The notes: generated from the letters alone by a model not told the origin. DNA of 14,525 bases from CAZGXI01 sp964529715 (GCA_964529715.1 CAZGXI010000060.1:1-14525), one strand, 5' to 3'; positions 1 through 6,775 are shown, numbered from the stretch's first letter. Program-made: numbers and translations.

Positions 1-919
1 CGCGCATGATGTGCGCCCACAGCCGCCGCGCCGCGCGGAACTTGGCGACTTCTTCTAAGAACTGGTTGTGCGCGTTGAAAAAGAACGACAGCTGCGGCGC
101 GAAGTCGTCCACCGCCAACCCGGCGTCGATGGCCGCCTGCACGTAGGCGATGGCATCCGCCAGCGTAAAGGCTACCTCCTGTACGGCGGTGCTGCCTGCC
201 TCACGGATATGGTAGCCGCTGATGCTGATCGTATTCCAATGCGGCACGCAATCCTTGCAATAGGCGAACAGGTCGGTGATCAGGCGCATACTGGGCTTAG
301 GTGGAAAGATATACGTCCCGCGCGCCAGGTATTCCTTGAGAATGTCGTTCTGCACTGTGCCGCGCAGTTGCTTCGACTCCACACCCTGCCGTCGCGCCAC
401 GACGATATACATCGCCAGCAGAATCGCTGCCGGCGCGTTGATGGTCATCGACGTAGACACTTTGTCCAGCGGGATGCCCTCAAACAGGCGGGCCATGTCC
501 TGCACGCTGCTAATGCTCACGCCCACCTTGCCGACTTCGCCCAGCGCCATCGGGTCGTCGGCATCGTAACCGATCTGGGTGGGCAGGTCAAAAGCCACAC
601 TGAGGCCGGTCTGGCCGGCGTCGAGTAGATAGCGGTAGCGGGCATTCGATTCTTCCGCCGTCGCATAGCCCGCGTACTGGCGCATAGTCCAGAAGCGGCC
701 CCGATACATGGTCGGCTGCACGCCGCGCGTATAGGGAAACTGGCCGGGATACCCCTGGCCCTCTTCATAGTCGCCCGACACATCTTCAGGTGTGTAAAGC
801 CGCTTCAACGGGATGCCCGACGACGTGACGAAGCTCTCGCGGCGCTCCGGAAACCGCTTGAGGGTTTCGGCCAGCACGCCTGTCTCCCACACCTGTCTAG
901 ATTTGCTGAGATCGCTCAT
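1..919 (-). CDS. methylmalonyl-CoA mutase, large (catalytic) subunit, C-terminus cut by window edge
   Basis: Adenosylcobalamin-dependent mutase that interconverts (R)-methylmalonyl-CoA and succinyl-CoA in the cytoplasm. The frame is open from ATG at 919 to the left edge (306 residues); the rest of the TIM barrel and any B12-binding part lie outside. Seen: RFWTMRQYAGY near residues 75-85, GLSVAFDLPTQ near 105-115, GTVQNDILKEYLARGTYIF near 186-204 and ISGYHIREAG near 232-241. Counting against the Propionibacterium enzyme, Y82, R200 and H237 match Tyr89, Arg207 and His244. Tyr/Arg at the first two sites is the methylmalonyl-CoA signature; isobutyryl-CoA mutase has Phe/Gln. The start lies 11 bases after the CYTH stop, with AGGAG about 15 bases upstream, a rather long spacing. 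The epimerase for the same pathway is at 6814. The family call is firm; whether a separate small subunit carries B12 cannot be seen. Confidence 0.93.
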   Translation of the reverse strand, partial: MSDLSKSRQVWETGVLAETLKRFPERRESFVTSSGIPLKRLYTPEDVSGDYEEGQGYPGQFPYTRGVQPTMYRGRFWTMRQYAGYATAEESNARYRYLLDAGQTGLSVAFDLPTQIGYDADDPMALGEVGKVGVSISSVQDMARLFEGIPLDKVSTSMTINAPAAILLAMYIVVARRQGVESKQLRGTVQNDILKEYLARGTYIFPPKPSMRLITDLFAYCKDCVPHWNTISISGYHIREAGSTAVQEVAFTLADAIAYVQAAIDAGLAVDDFAPQLSFFFNAHNQFLEEVAKFRAARRLWAHIMR

Positions 920-930
920 GAGAGGATGGT

Positions 931-1548
931 TCAACTCCTGGGTGGATAGAACGCTTCCGGCGGGACGTGAACGCCCGCGAAATTCTCGAACGTCAGATCG
1001 GTGAAAGTCAACCCCAAGTTCGCACACACATGGTCGAACAGCCGGGCATAACTGTCTCCAAAACGGGTGCAGTTCATCAGACCGAGCGCCGCGATGGTCG
1101 CCTCGATCTGTTCCGGTGGGCCTTCGAGTTCCACAAAACTGCCATAGGGCATTTCGTCCAACGCCACCTCAACCCCGTGCACCTCGTAGAGGGTACGATA
1201 TTTTTCGTAGATCATCGCTGGAACGTAGCCCAGCTTTTGCAGAATCAGGTCCATGGTGCCGTAGTCGCTGACCTCGACTTCAGCCTCGAAGCGCGTCTGA
1301 ATCCCAGCCACCGCTTGTTGCCTGGGCGGGCTTTTGTAGGTCAACCAGACGCGATCATCCTGGCGCAACCGCAGCACGATCCCGGCAGCGATCAGACCAC
1401 GCCCCACCTCGTCGTAGCGGATGTTACGCTCCAGGATGCGCGGGCGTGTGAGGGCTGCACGCATCACCGCCAGCCGCGATTCGACACGCCCCAAGTCATC
1501 GACCAACAGCTTGGCCTCGGTTTCCAGATAGCGATCCTGATCGGTCAT
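931..1548 (-). CDS. CYTH domain protein (class IV adenylate cyclase / triphosphate-tunnel family)
   Basis: 205 residues forming one CYTH domain, a beta-barrel tunnel that binds triphosphates with a divalent metal. Family members are CyaB-type adenylate cyclases, thiamine triphosphatases and inorganic tripolyphosphatases. Visible signature residues: ExExK at E9-E11-K13, basic pairs R60/R62 and K72, acidic strand E88/E90/E92, K116/R118 in YEKYRT, D131 in ALDE, and E140/E142 in FVELEG, followed by a SYARL motif near 166-170. All charged positions expected in the tunnel seem present, so it is probably active. GGAGG lies 8 bases before the ATG at 1548. The gene sits between a thymidylate-kinase-like gene (27-base gap) and the mutase gene. 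Substrate cannot be told from sequence; the kinases and the CHAD-like protein nearby favour a phosphate-chain or nucleotide substrate over cAMP synthesis, but that is inference. Confidence 0.88.
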   Translation of the reverse strand: MTDQDRYLETEAKLLVDDLGRVESRLAVMRAALTRPRILERNIRYDEVGRGLIAAGIVLRLRQDDRVWLTYKSPPRQQAVAGIQTRFEAEVEVSDYGTMDLILQKLGYVPAMIYEKYRTLYEVHGVEVALDEMPYGSFVELEGPPEQIEATIAALGLMNCTRFGDSYARLFDHVCANLGLTFTDLTFENFAGVHVPPEAFYPPRS

Positions 1549-1575
1549 CTGCGCCTCCGCCGGGCCGTGCGAGCG

Positions 1576-2277
1576 TCAGCGAGGCCGCATATCGGCCACA
1601 ATCTCACTGATCTGAGCCTTGAGATCGACAAACACCGGGTAGACTTCTCGGTTGGCATCGATGACGCGGAACTTAAACCGCTGGCTCATGGCATCGAACT
1701 GCTGAATGACACTGTTCTGGTAGGTGCGATAGTTCTGGAAGAAATCCGTGCCGCCCAGAAAATCTGTGCCGCTCTCCCAGTAGTCGAACTCGGCGCGCGC
1801 TGCCAGCACACGCGGGATAATCGATCCCACGCTCGCCCGCAGGTAAAAGACCGCGTCCGGCACGATGGCGAACCCGTAGACGTTGAAAATCCACTCCGGG
1901 TCGGCCCCACGCGCCAGGGCGCGTGCAATCGGCGCGTAGATGTAGCGGTCAGTTAGCATCACAAACCCCGCCCGCAGCGCCGGGATAATCTCTTTTTCCA
2001 GCCGATCCACGAAGTCGGTCGCGTAGAACAGGTCCATCGTCAGCGGGCTGAGCGCATTGCCTTGTTTGGCTTTGGTGATGCCACGCGAAGCCAGCGCTGA
2101 GCGCGCCAGGCCAGTCTGCATCGCGCCGTAACCGTTTTGCTCCAGCCATTCCCGCAGCAGGGCCACCTGCGTCGAACGCCCAACGCCGTCGGTGCCTTCA
2201 ATGACGATCAGCTTGCCCGGTAGGTCGTGGTCCGGCATCCCCGGCAGTGGATAGCCATAAGTCTGCATTTTGGTCAT
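1576..2277 (-). CDS. thymidylate-kinase-like P-loop protein with Arg in place of the Walker A Lys
   Basis: 233 residues in the thymidylate kinase fold family, which moves phosphate from ATP to dTMP. The P-loop reads GTDGVGRST at 28-36: the Lys that contacts ATP phosphates is Arg34. The DRY motif is kept (D110-R111-Y112), but the usual dTMP-site REPGGT-like stretch after strand 2 is not visible; instead there is LARSALASRGITKAKQG near 58-73. The neighbour upstream is a diverged paralogue with an intact Lys and the same unusual layout (short N-terminal extension, S/TP-M/LT motif, A-x-D-x-x-DR helix). Start at ATG 2277 is supported by GGAGG 8 bases upstream, lying inside the last codons of the paralogue (5-base gap), which suggests translational coupling. 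It may be a weak kinase, a regulatory partner, or act on another substrate. It should not be taken as the housekeeping Tmk. Confidence 0.85.
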   Translation of the reverse strand: MTKMQTYGYPLPGMPDHDLPGKLIVIEGTDGVGRSTQVALLREWLEQNGYGAMQTGLARSALASRGITKAKQGNALSPLTMDLFYATDFVDRLEKEIIPALRAGFVMLTDRYIYAPIARALARGADPEWIFNVYGFAIVPDAVFYLRASVGSIIPRVLAARAEFDYWESGTDFLGGTDFFQNYRTYQNSVIQQFDAMSQRFKFRVIDANREVYPVFVDLKAQISEIVADMRPR

Positions 2278-2282
2278 GGCGG

Positions 2283-3032
2283 TTACCTCCCAGTGCCGAA
2301 GCTCAGATAACGCCCATGCAGGCTTTCACGATCCAGCACTTCGCGCCAGGCAATCGGCTCGGTTTGCAACACCCCGGTGAGATGCGGTTCAACAATCGCG
2401 CGGACCTTCTGCTGCTGTGAAACCAACGTGTCCGTCGCGTCGATCACACACAGGTTAAATTCGTCGATCATGTGTTCGTATTCTTCCAGAATACGCCCCT
2501 GGAACAGGCGAAACGACTCGTAGGGATCGGGCGACAGGCCGACATCGAGACCCGCCTCATAATACTTGAGTTCGGGCCGTCCGGTGAGGATACGCTCCAG
2601 CGACTCGACCAGCGGAACACGGAAGTAAAAGGCCACCGTTGGGATCACGGCAAACTTATACAGGTTGCGCACCCAGGCACGGTCGATGCCGCGCGCCGCA
2701 TCGCGGGCAAAGGCGGTATAGATGTAACGGTCGGCCAACACAATCGCCCCGGCCTTCAGCGCGGGAATGATCTGGCGCTCCATGCGGTCGGCCAGGTCGG
2801 CGGCGTGAATCAGACTGAAGCTCATCGGCGTCAACAGACGGCGGTCTTTGCCCTTTTTGGTCGTCTGCCGTACCACCGGCGACGAGTTCCATTCCGTAAA
2901 GACGACGACATGTCCTTCGCCTAACAGCCACTTGTAAAGAATATCCAGTTGCGTGCTCTTACCGCTGCCGTCGATGCCCTCCACGATGAAGAGCTTACCC
3001 GGCAGCAGCGTGCCATCCGGGAGATGCGCCAT
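2283..3032 (-). CDS. thymidylate-kinase-like P-loop kinase, intact Walker A
   Basis: 249 residues from the chosen ATG. P-loop GIDGSGKSTQ at 19-28 with Lys25, and DRYIYTAFAR at 101-110, place it in the thymidylate kinase family (dTMP + ATP to dTDP + ADP). Where ordinary enzymes have the REPGGT-like dTMP motif this one has TEWNSSPVVRQTTKKGKDRR (46-65), so the acceptor may not be dTMP. It has an extended C-terminus beyond VIDAT (197-200). An ATG seven codons upstream (3053) is also open, but its purine-rich stretch touches the codon, while AAGGA sits 8 bases before ATG 3032; I therefore prefer 3032. The gene leads the tight four-gene block kinase, kinase, CYTH, mutase. Nucleoside-monophosphate kinase activity is probable; the substrate is open, and polyphosphate-linked use is only a guess from context. 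Confidence 0.85.
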   Translation of the reverse strand: MAHLPDGTLLPGKLFIVEGIDGSGKSTQLDILYKWLLGEGHVVVFTEWNSSPVVRQTTKKGKDRRLLTPMSFSLIHAADLADRMERQIIPALKAGAIVLADRYIYTAFARDAARGIDRAWVRNLYKFAVIPTVAFYFRVPLVESLERILTGRPELKYYEAGLDVGLSPDPYESFRLFQGRILEEYEHMIDEFNLCVIDATDTLVSQQQKVRAIVEPHLTGVLQTEPIAWREVLDRESLHGRYLSFGTGR

Positions 3033-3054
3033 TGCGTTTTTCCTTAAAACCATC

Positions 3055-3110
3055 CTCTGCTTGTCACAGAGAAATTGTAGCGTCGGCTCGAACCCGACGC
3101 TACACCTCTG
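3055..3110 (-). promoter_or_regulatory. perfect 11-bp stem with competing short flanking helices before the kinase pair
   Basis: TGTAGCGTCGG (3076-3086) and its exact reverse complement (3094-3104) enclose a 7-base loop. Just outside, CAGAG (3067-3071) can pair with CTCTG at 3106-3110, extending the stem across a small interior loop, or with CTCTG at 3055-3059, making a separate small hairpin. No T-run follows on either strand, so this is not a standard intrinsic terminator. Its place in the 5' leader of the kinase-CYTH-mutase block suggests an RNA element, an mRNA-processing site or an interspersed palindrome. The function is unknown. Confidence 0.5.
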
Positions 3111-3166
3111 GGCGAAACACCTTTACTGCCCGCCTGCCGATTCCCGTCTTGCGTGGCTGCGATCCG

Positions 3167-3652
3167 TTATTCCGGCTGAATAGCCCGCACGGCCTCGCGC
3201 AGATGGGCGCGGACCGCACGCACAATCCCGGCGTAGGGTTCAACAACCAGGTCCGGCGACAGCACCACATCATGCATAAAACTGCCCGATGCGCGCTCGA
3301 CCAGCCATAGGTCCACGCCACCCAGCGGCAAATCCGGCTGGTCGTCCAGGCGGTCAAAGCCGGTTTGTCGCAGGGCGCGATCAAACGTGCGGTAGCGGTC
3401 CGGGGCGATGGCATAGCGCAGAATAGGGTCGTTGCGCCCCCCCCGGTAGATCACCTCCAGCGAAGCCACATCGTCATGCGCCCACATGAGCGTGGCGATC
3501 TGATTGGGATGCCGCCCATCGTGATACAACACCGTGATGCGGAATCCCTCACTGATCCCCGGCTTACGGACGGCCTGCGCCAGGTCCGGCATCCCCATTC
3601 GCACGGCAATAAACCGCAACGTACTGGCCCGCTGCCTGCGCGTCTCTGGCAA
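3167..3652 (-). CDS. conserved-looking hypothetical protein, about 161 residues
   Basis: I do not recognise the family. The product is a soluble-looking alpha/beta protein with no signal peptide, membrane segment or cysteine pair. Visible traits are a basic N-terminus, YHDGRHPNQIATLMWAHDD and VIYRGGRNDPILRYAIAPDR in the middle, GFDRLDDQPDLPLGGVDLW, and an amphipathic helix near the end. The start is uncertain: the frame is open to a TTG at 3676, but AGGGAG lies 6 bases before an in-frame TTG at 3652, the best ribosome-site match, so 3652 is used. A G8 run (C8 on the plus strand, 3437-3444) lies inside the frame. The gene is 52-76 bases after the oxidoreductase and 134 bases before the kinase start, all on one strand, so shared transcription is likely. 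The reverse-strand frame here is shorter and lacks a comparable start. Confidence 0.65.
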   Translation of the reverse strand: MPETRRQRASTLRFIAVRMGMPDLAQAVRKPGISEGFRITVLYHDGRHPNQIATLMWAHDDVASLEVIYRGGRNDPILRYAIAPDRYRTFDRALRQTGFDRLDDQPDLPLGGVDLWLVERASGSFMHDVVLSPDLVVEPYAGIVRAVRAHLREAVRAIQPE

Positions 3653-3728
3653 AAATGACTCCCTCACGACATCCAAAACCGGCTAGGATACCCCCAGCCC
3701 GGACGGTAACTGCTACAGCGCAAACGCC

Positions 3729-4760
3729 CTATGACAGCAACACGATCTTGCCGAACACATCGCCGCGTTCGAGCATCTGGTGCGCCTCCCGGATTTCTTC
3801 TAGCGGCAGGCGCGCGCCGATAACCGGTTTGATTTTGCCCTCGAAGATCAGGGTCATCACCGTGACATAATCCCCGTGCGGGGCCATTGTGCTGCCGATC
3901 AGACTGATCTGCTTGCTGAAGATGTAGCGCAGGTCGAGATCAAACTGCGGCCCGCTGGTATTGCCAACAATGAGGATGCGCCCGCCTTTGCGCACGGCGC
4001 GGATGCTGCCGAACAGCGTCGCCTGCCCGACGTTATCCACCACCACGTCCACACCCTGGTGGTCGGTGAGCTTGTAAACGACCTTGCTCCAGTCCTCTTT
4101 CGCGCGGTTGATCAGGACATCCGCACCGAGGTCGCGCGCCTGTTCCAGTTTTTCGTCGCTGCTGCCCACGACATACACCTTCGCCCCGGCAAATTTGGCG
4201 ATCTGGATGCTGGCGGTGTTCACACCGCCGCCTGCCCCAACAACCAGCACGCTCTCCCCCGCCCGCAGCCCGCCGCGCGTGATCAGCGAGTGCCAGGCCG
4301 TCAGATAAACCAACCCCGCCGCTGCCGCTTCGGCGTAACCGACATGCTCCGGCAGGCGAATCAGGTTACGCACCGGCACGACGACAAACTCGGCATTCGT
4401 GCCGCGCGCATCCTCGCCCAGGATACCGAAATGCGCACACAGGTTGTGTTGCCCAGACAGACACGCCCCACAGGCGCCACAACTGACCGTCGGATCGACC
4501 GCTACGCGGTCGCCGATGGCCCAGCCTGCAATGCCTTCGCCCAGGGCGTCGATCACGCCGGCGGCGTCAGCCCCTAAGATATGCGGGAGGGATAGGTTGA
4601 GGCCTGGCCAACCCTGCCGCACGAATAGGTCCAGTCGGTTGAGCGAACCAGCGTAAACGCGCACACGCGCCTCGCCGGGGCCAGGTTCGGGTGTCGGGCA
4701 ATCCTCCACCCAGTGTAACTTCTCTACCGACCCATGTTCCGTTAGCAGAACCGCCTTCAT
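3729..4760 (-). CDS. zinc-containing MDR oxidoreductase (alcohol dehydrogenase / quinone reductase-like)
   Basis: 343 residues with the GroES-like N-terminal domain and Rossmann fold of the medium-chain dehydrogenase/reductase superfamily; it should move hydride between NAD(P)H and an alcohol, aldehyde, enone or quinone. The four structural-zinc cysteines are present (C94, C97, C100, C108). The catalytic-zinc site is not: the usual Cys is Asn41 (SLNRLD) and the GHE motif reads GAD at 63-65. That combination points to a zinc-independent chemistry such as enoyl or quinone reduction, with zinc kept only for structure. The dinucleotide loop is VVGAGGGV near 173-180. GGGAGG lies just upstream of ATG 4760. 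A perfect 18-base palindrome is 27 bases before the start. The family call is firm; the substrate is unknown. Confidence 0.88.
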   Translation of the reverse strand: MKAVLLTEHGSVEKLHWVEDCPTPEPGPGEARVRVYAGSLNRLDLFVRQGWPGLNLSLPHILGADAAGVIDALGEGIAGWAIGDRVAVDPTVSCGACGACLSGQHNLCAHFGILGEDARGTNAEFVVVPVRNLIRLPEHVGYAEAAAAGLVYLTAWHSLITRGGLRAGESVLVVGAGGGVNTASIQIAKFAGAKVYVVGSSDEKLEQARDLGADVLINRAKEDWSKVVYKLTDHQGVDVVVDNVGQATLFGSIRAVRKGGRILIVGNTSGPQFDLDLRYIFSKQISLIGSTMAPHGDYVTVMTLIFEGKIKPVIGARLPLEEIREAHQMLERGDVFGKIVLLS

Positions 4761-4786
4761 GCCCCCCCTCCCTGACGCAAACCTAC

Positions 4787-4804
4787 GTTGTTGCGCGCAA
4801 CAAC
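4787..4804. promoter_or_regulatory. perfect 18-bp palindrome upstream of the MDR oxidoreductase
   Basis: GTTGTTGCGCGCAACAAC is its own reverse complement, centred on GCGCGC, in the 75-base gap between the HTH-HD-CHAD stop (4836) and the oxidoreductase start (4760). The length and symmetry suit an operator for a dimeric regulator. It could also fold as an RNA hairpin, but no T-run follows on the minus strand. No matching -10/-35 pair is clear around it. Confidence 0.45.
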
Positions 4805-4835
4805 TGCTCCGTTGAGCCGCCCCCTGTGCAGATGT

Positions 4836-6659
4836 TCAGGCCGTCGCCGCAGCCACCAACCGCCGGAAGGACAGCGAATCGACCGCTTCCCAATACGGGT
4901 CCAACTCGGCGCGCGCAGTCTCTAGCCAGGCGCGCTGCGCGACAGCAAACGCCTCGATGCCGGGCAACACATCCTGAGCTTTGTCCTTCTTGCGATCCGA
5001 TCCCTTGCGCTCCCGGATCGCCGCCGCCGAGCGCAACGCCAGGGCCAGCGCCGTTTCACCAGACGCCACAGCGCGCAATCGTGCTTCTAGTGGCGACAGA
5101 TGGCCGAGCAAGTCGGCAACCTCCGGTCCCAGCAGGCTGTGAAAATAGTGCAACAGACAATCCAGGCGCCGTACCCGCTGCCACTGCGGATAAACTTCAC
5201 CGGTAGCCCCCGTCTCAGCGCGCAGACCATCGGCAGCCTGCACGATCAACGGCCCGGCCTGGATTTTGACGCCGACTTCCAGGTGCGGGCCTGGGAATAC
5301 CCCCTCACCCGGCTTGCGAGAGAAAACAAGCATCTGGCGCAGAAAACGGCGATAGCGTTTACTGTCTAGAGCTTCCCGAAACTGGAGCAAAGCACCGTTG
5401 GCCTCACCTTCCCAGCCACGTAGGGCCGCGCGCAAAGCGCGGGTGACGCCCCGCTTGAGATCGGTTTCCAGCACCTCCCGCCCTCGCGCCACAAGCACCT
5501 GCCAGGCGACTGCTTCACTTGCCAGCTCGTGCAGCCAACGCACATCTTTCTTAAAATCCGCCACCACCGTCGCGTCGAAAGCCGTCCCGGTCAGCCCCAG
5601 CACGCCCAGCAAAGAGGCCAACTGCTGCTCCAGCGCCGTTGCAAGGCTATCCTCGTTATCCCGAAAGAGATCGGCATCCCGCTCTACACGGGCCAGATAG
5701 TGCCCCATCAGCAGGCGCAGGGCTTCGGCCAGGTTCAGGGTCGGATCGAGCGTCAGCCAGGCCGTCTCGTCGGCAACTTCCGCCGGGCGGCGCGCCTGCA
5801 CGTATACCGGCATGTTGTACAGTTCCACCCACAGATCACTCATTTTCTGAGCACGGGCGGCGTTAAAGTCGGCGAACTCACCTTCGACCGTGATCACCAG
5901 GGCGCCATCGACAACGCCGACTTCGACAATCGCGCAGGTTTGCCCCTGGCTGTAATCCAGGGCATCGCCCAATCGCAGCAGCGCCGCCAGCGCCAGCGCC
6001 TCCCGCCGCCGGGACTTCTTGAGCGTCGCAAAAACAGGGTCCTTGGCGGGGCGAACCTTTTTACGGTGAAACCCGGTGACGCAGGCAACTATGCGCTGCT
6101 CAACGTCGCTCAACCCCGCAATGGGATGTTCCAGCAGGATCTCCCGGCCTCGCGCATGGTGAGCAGCCGGATCCAACTGATAGGCGATGTCGTGAAGCAG
6201 CGCCGCGATTTTCAGTAGGCGGCGCGACTCCGGCGGCAGGCCGTGAATGTCGGCGGTGTCGTCGAAGAGCCGGAGCGACAGGTCCACGCAATACTGGGCG
6301 TGAGCCATATCGACGCTGTAACGCCTGCACAGGTCCGTCACCGCAAGGGCGTCTTTCTGCCCGACATCCGACGCGCCCTGCGTCGCTGCCGGGGCAGAAG
6401 CAGCCGGGGAATCGAAAATCGCCATTCCCTCGCGGCGGTAGCGGCGCAACCAATAGCGCACCCGGTCAGACGAAAGCCCAATCTGGGCAGCAATTTCGGC
6501 AACAGGCAGACCCTGCTCTGCCAGCAAGATGATCTGTGACCGCCGCCGCTGCACGCCCTGTCCGGCGGCAATCTCTTCCAATTGCTGTTGTCGTTCGGGA
6601 GTCATCGAAGGATCAGGCTCAGTTTGCGCCTGGCTAATCGTCATGGCCGCAGCCCTCAT
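4836..6659 (-). CDS. HTH + HD (Ppx/GppA-type) + degenerate CHAD-like protein
   Basis: 607 residues, three regions. Residues 36-78 form a homeodomain-like helix-turn-helix (SQIILLAEQGLPVAEIAAQI, then DRVRYWLRRYRREG), of the sort used by transposases and regulators. Residues 110-300 form an HD phosphohydrolase domain like the C-terminal part of Ppx/GppA: H120, H156-D157 in LLHDIAY, HH at 167-168 and D232 in LGDALDYS supply the metal set. Residues about 308-600 look like a helical CHAD domain, clearest at KDVRWLHEL and REALDSKRYRRFLRQML (428-443), but the first helix lacks the His/Arg cluster that binds polyphosphate in typical CHAD proteins. The actin-like catalytic half of Ppx is missing. AGGTGA six bases before ATG 6659 sets the start. 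The first gene of the minus-strand run, it may sense or cleave a phosphorylated ligand and act on DNA; that role is inference. Confidence 0.8.
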   Translation of the reverse strand: MRAAAMTISQAQTEPDPSMTPERQQQLEEIAAGQGVQRRRSQIILLAEQGLPVAEIAAQIGLSSDRVRYWLRRYRREGMAIFDSPAASAPAATQGASDVGQKDALAVTDLCRRYSVDMAHAQYCVDLSLRLFDDTADIHGLPPESRRLLKIAALLHDIAYQLDPAAHHARGREILLEHPIAGLSDVEQRIVACVTGFHRKKVRPAKDPVFATLKKSRRREALALAALLRLGDALDYSQGQTCAIVEVGVVDGALVITVEGEFADFNAARAQKMSDLWVELYNMPVYVQARRPAEVADETAWLTLDPTLNLAEALRLLMGHYLARVERDADLFRDNEDSLATALEQQLASLLGVLGLTGTAFDATVVADFKKDVRWLHELASEAVAWQVLVARGREVLETDLKRGVTRALRAALRGWEGEANGALLQFREALDSKRYRRFLRQMLVFSRKPGEGVFPGPHLEVGVKIQAGPLIVQAADGLRAETGATGEVYPQWQRVRRLDCLLHYFHSLLGPEVADLLGHLSPLEARLRAVASGETALALALRSAAAIRERKGSDRKKDKAQDVLPGIEAFAVAQRAWLETARAELDPYWEAVDSLSFRRLVAAATA

Positions 6660-6715
6660 AAATCACCTGGAAGACAAGAATATCTTCAGAAAAGTCGGCG
6701 TTGGTTTTGTGAGTT

Positions 6716-6723
6716 ATTATAAT
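6716..6723. promoter_or_regulatory. ATTATAAT, possible overlapping divergent -10 element
   Basis: The 154-base divergent region between the HTH-HD-CHAD and epimerase starts is clearly more AT-rich than its surroundings. ATTATAAT is self-complementary and reads TATAAT on both strands (plus 6718-6723, minus 6721-6716). I find no good -35 hexamer at 16-18 bases for either direction, so this is only a candidate shared promoter core. Confidence 0.3.
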
Positions 6724-6775
6724 CCAGTTTGCCAAGCGCGCCGACTCGATTCAAGACACGTTCGATAAAATTTCA

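Noticed and set aside
920..930. Cobalamin riboswitch upstream of the B12-dependent mutase
   Set aside because: Only 11 bases separate it from the CYTH stop, with no room for the element, and no B12-box-like sequence was seen in the leader regions upstream.
967..1956. A 329-codon plus-strand open frame across the CYTH and kinase genes
   Set aside because: It runs opposite two genes with clear family motifs and good ribosome sites, and crosses the gap between them; it is best seen as a by-product of codon bias.
1576..3032. Tandem kinases as a recent duplication or assembly artefact
   Set aside because: The two proteins differ throughout, including the P-loop and C-terminus; only family-level similarity remains, so they are old paralogues.
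3076..3104. GGTTCGAG-containing hairpin resembling a tRNA T-arm or a phage attachment site
   Set aside because: On the minus strand the TTCGA falls in the wrong register: the stem pairs leave a loop beginning with G, and no acceptor, D or anticodon arms surround it. No integrase gene is near.
4836..6659. HD domain as a Cas3-like nuclease or part of a defence island
   Set aside because: There is no helicase, cas gene, repeat array, toxin or restriction gene anywhere in the window, and the HD spacing fits the Ppx/GppA type.
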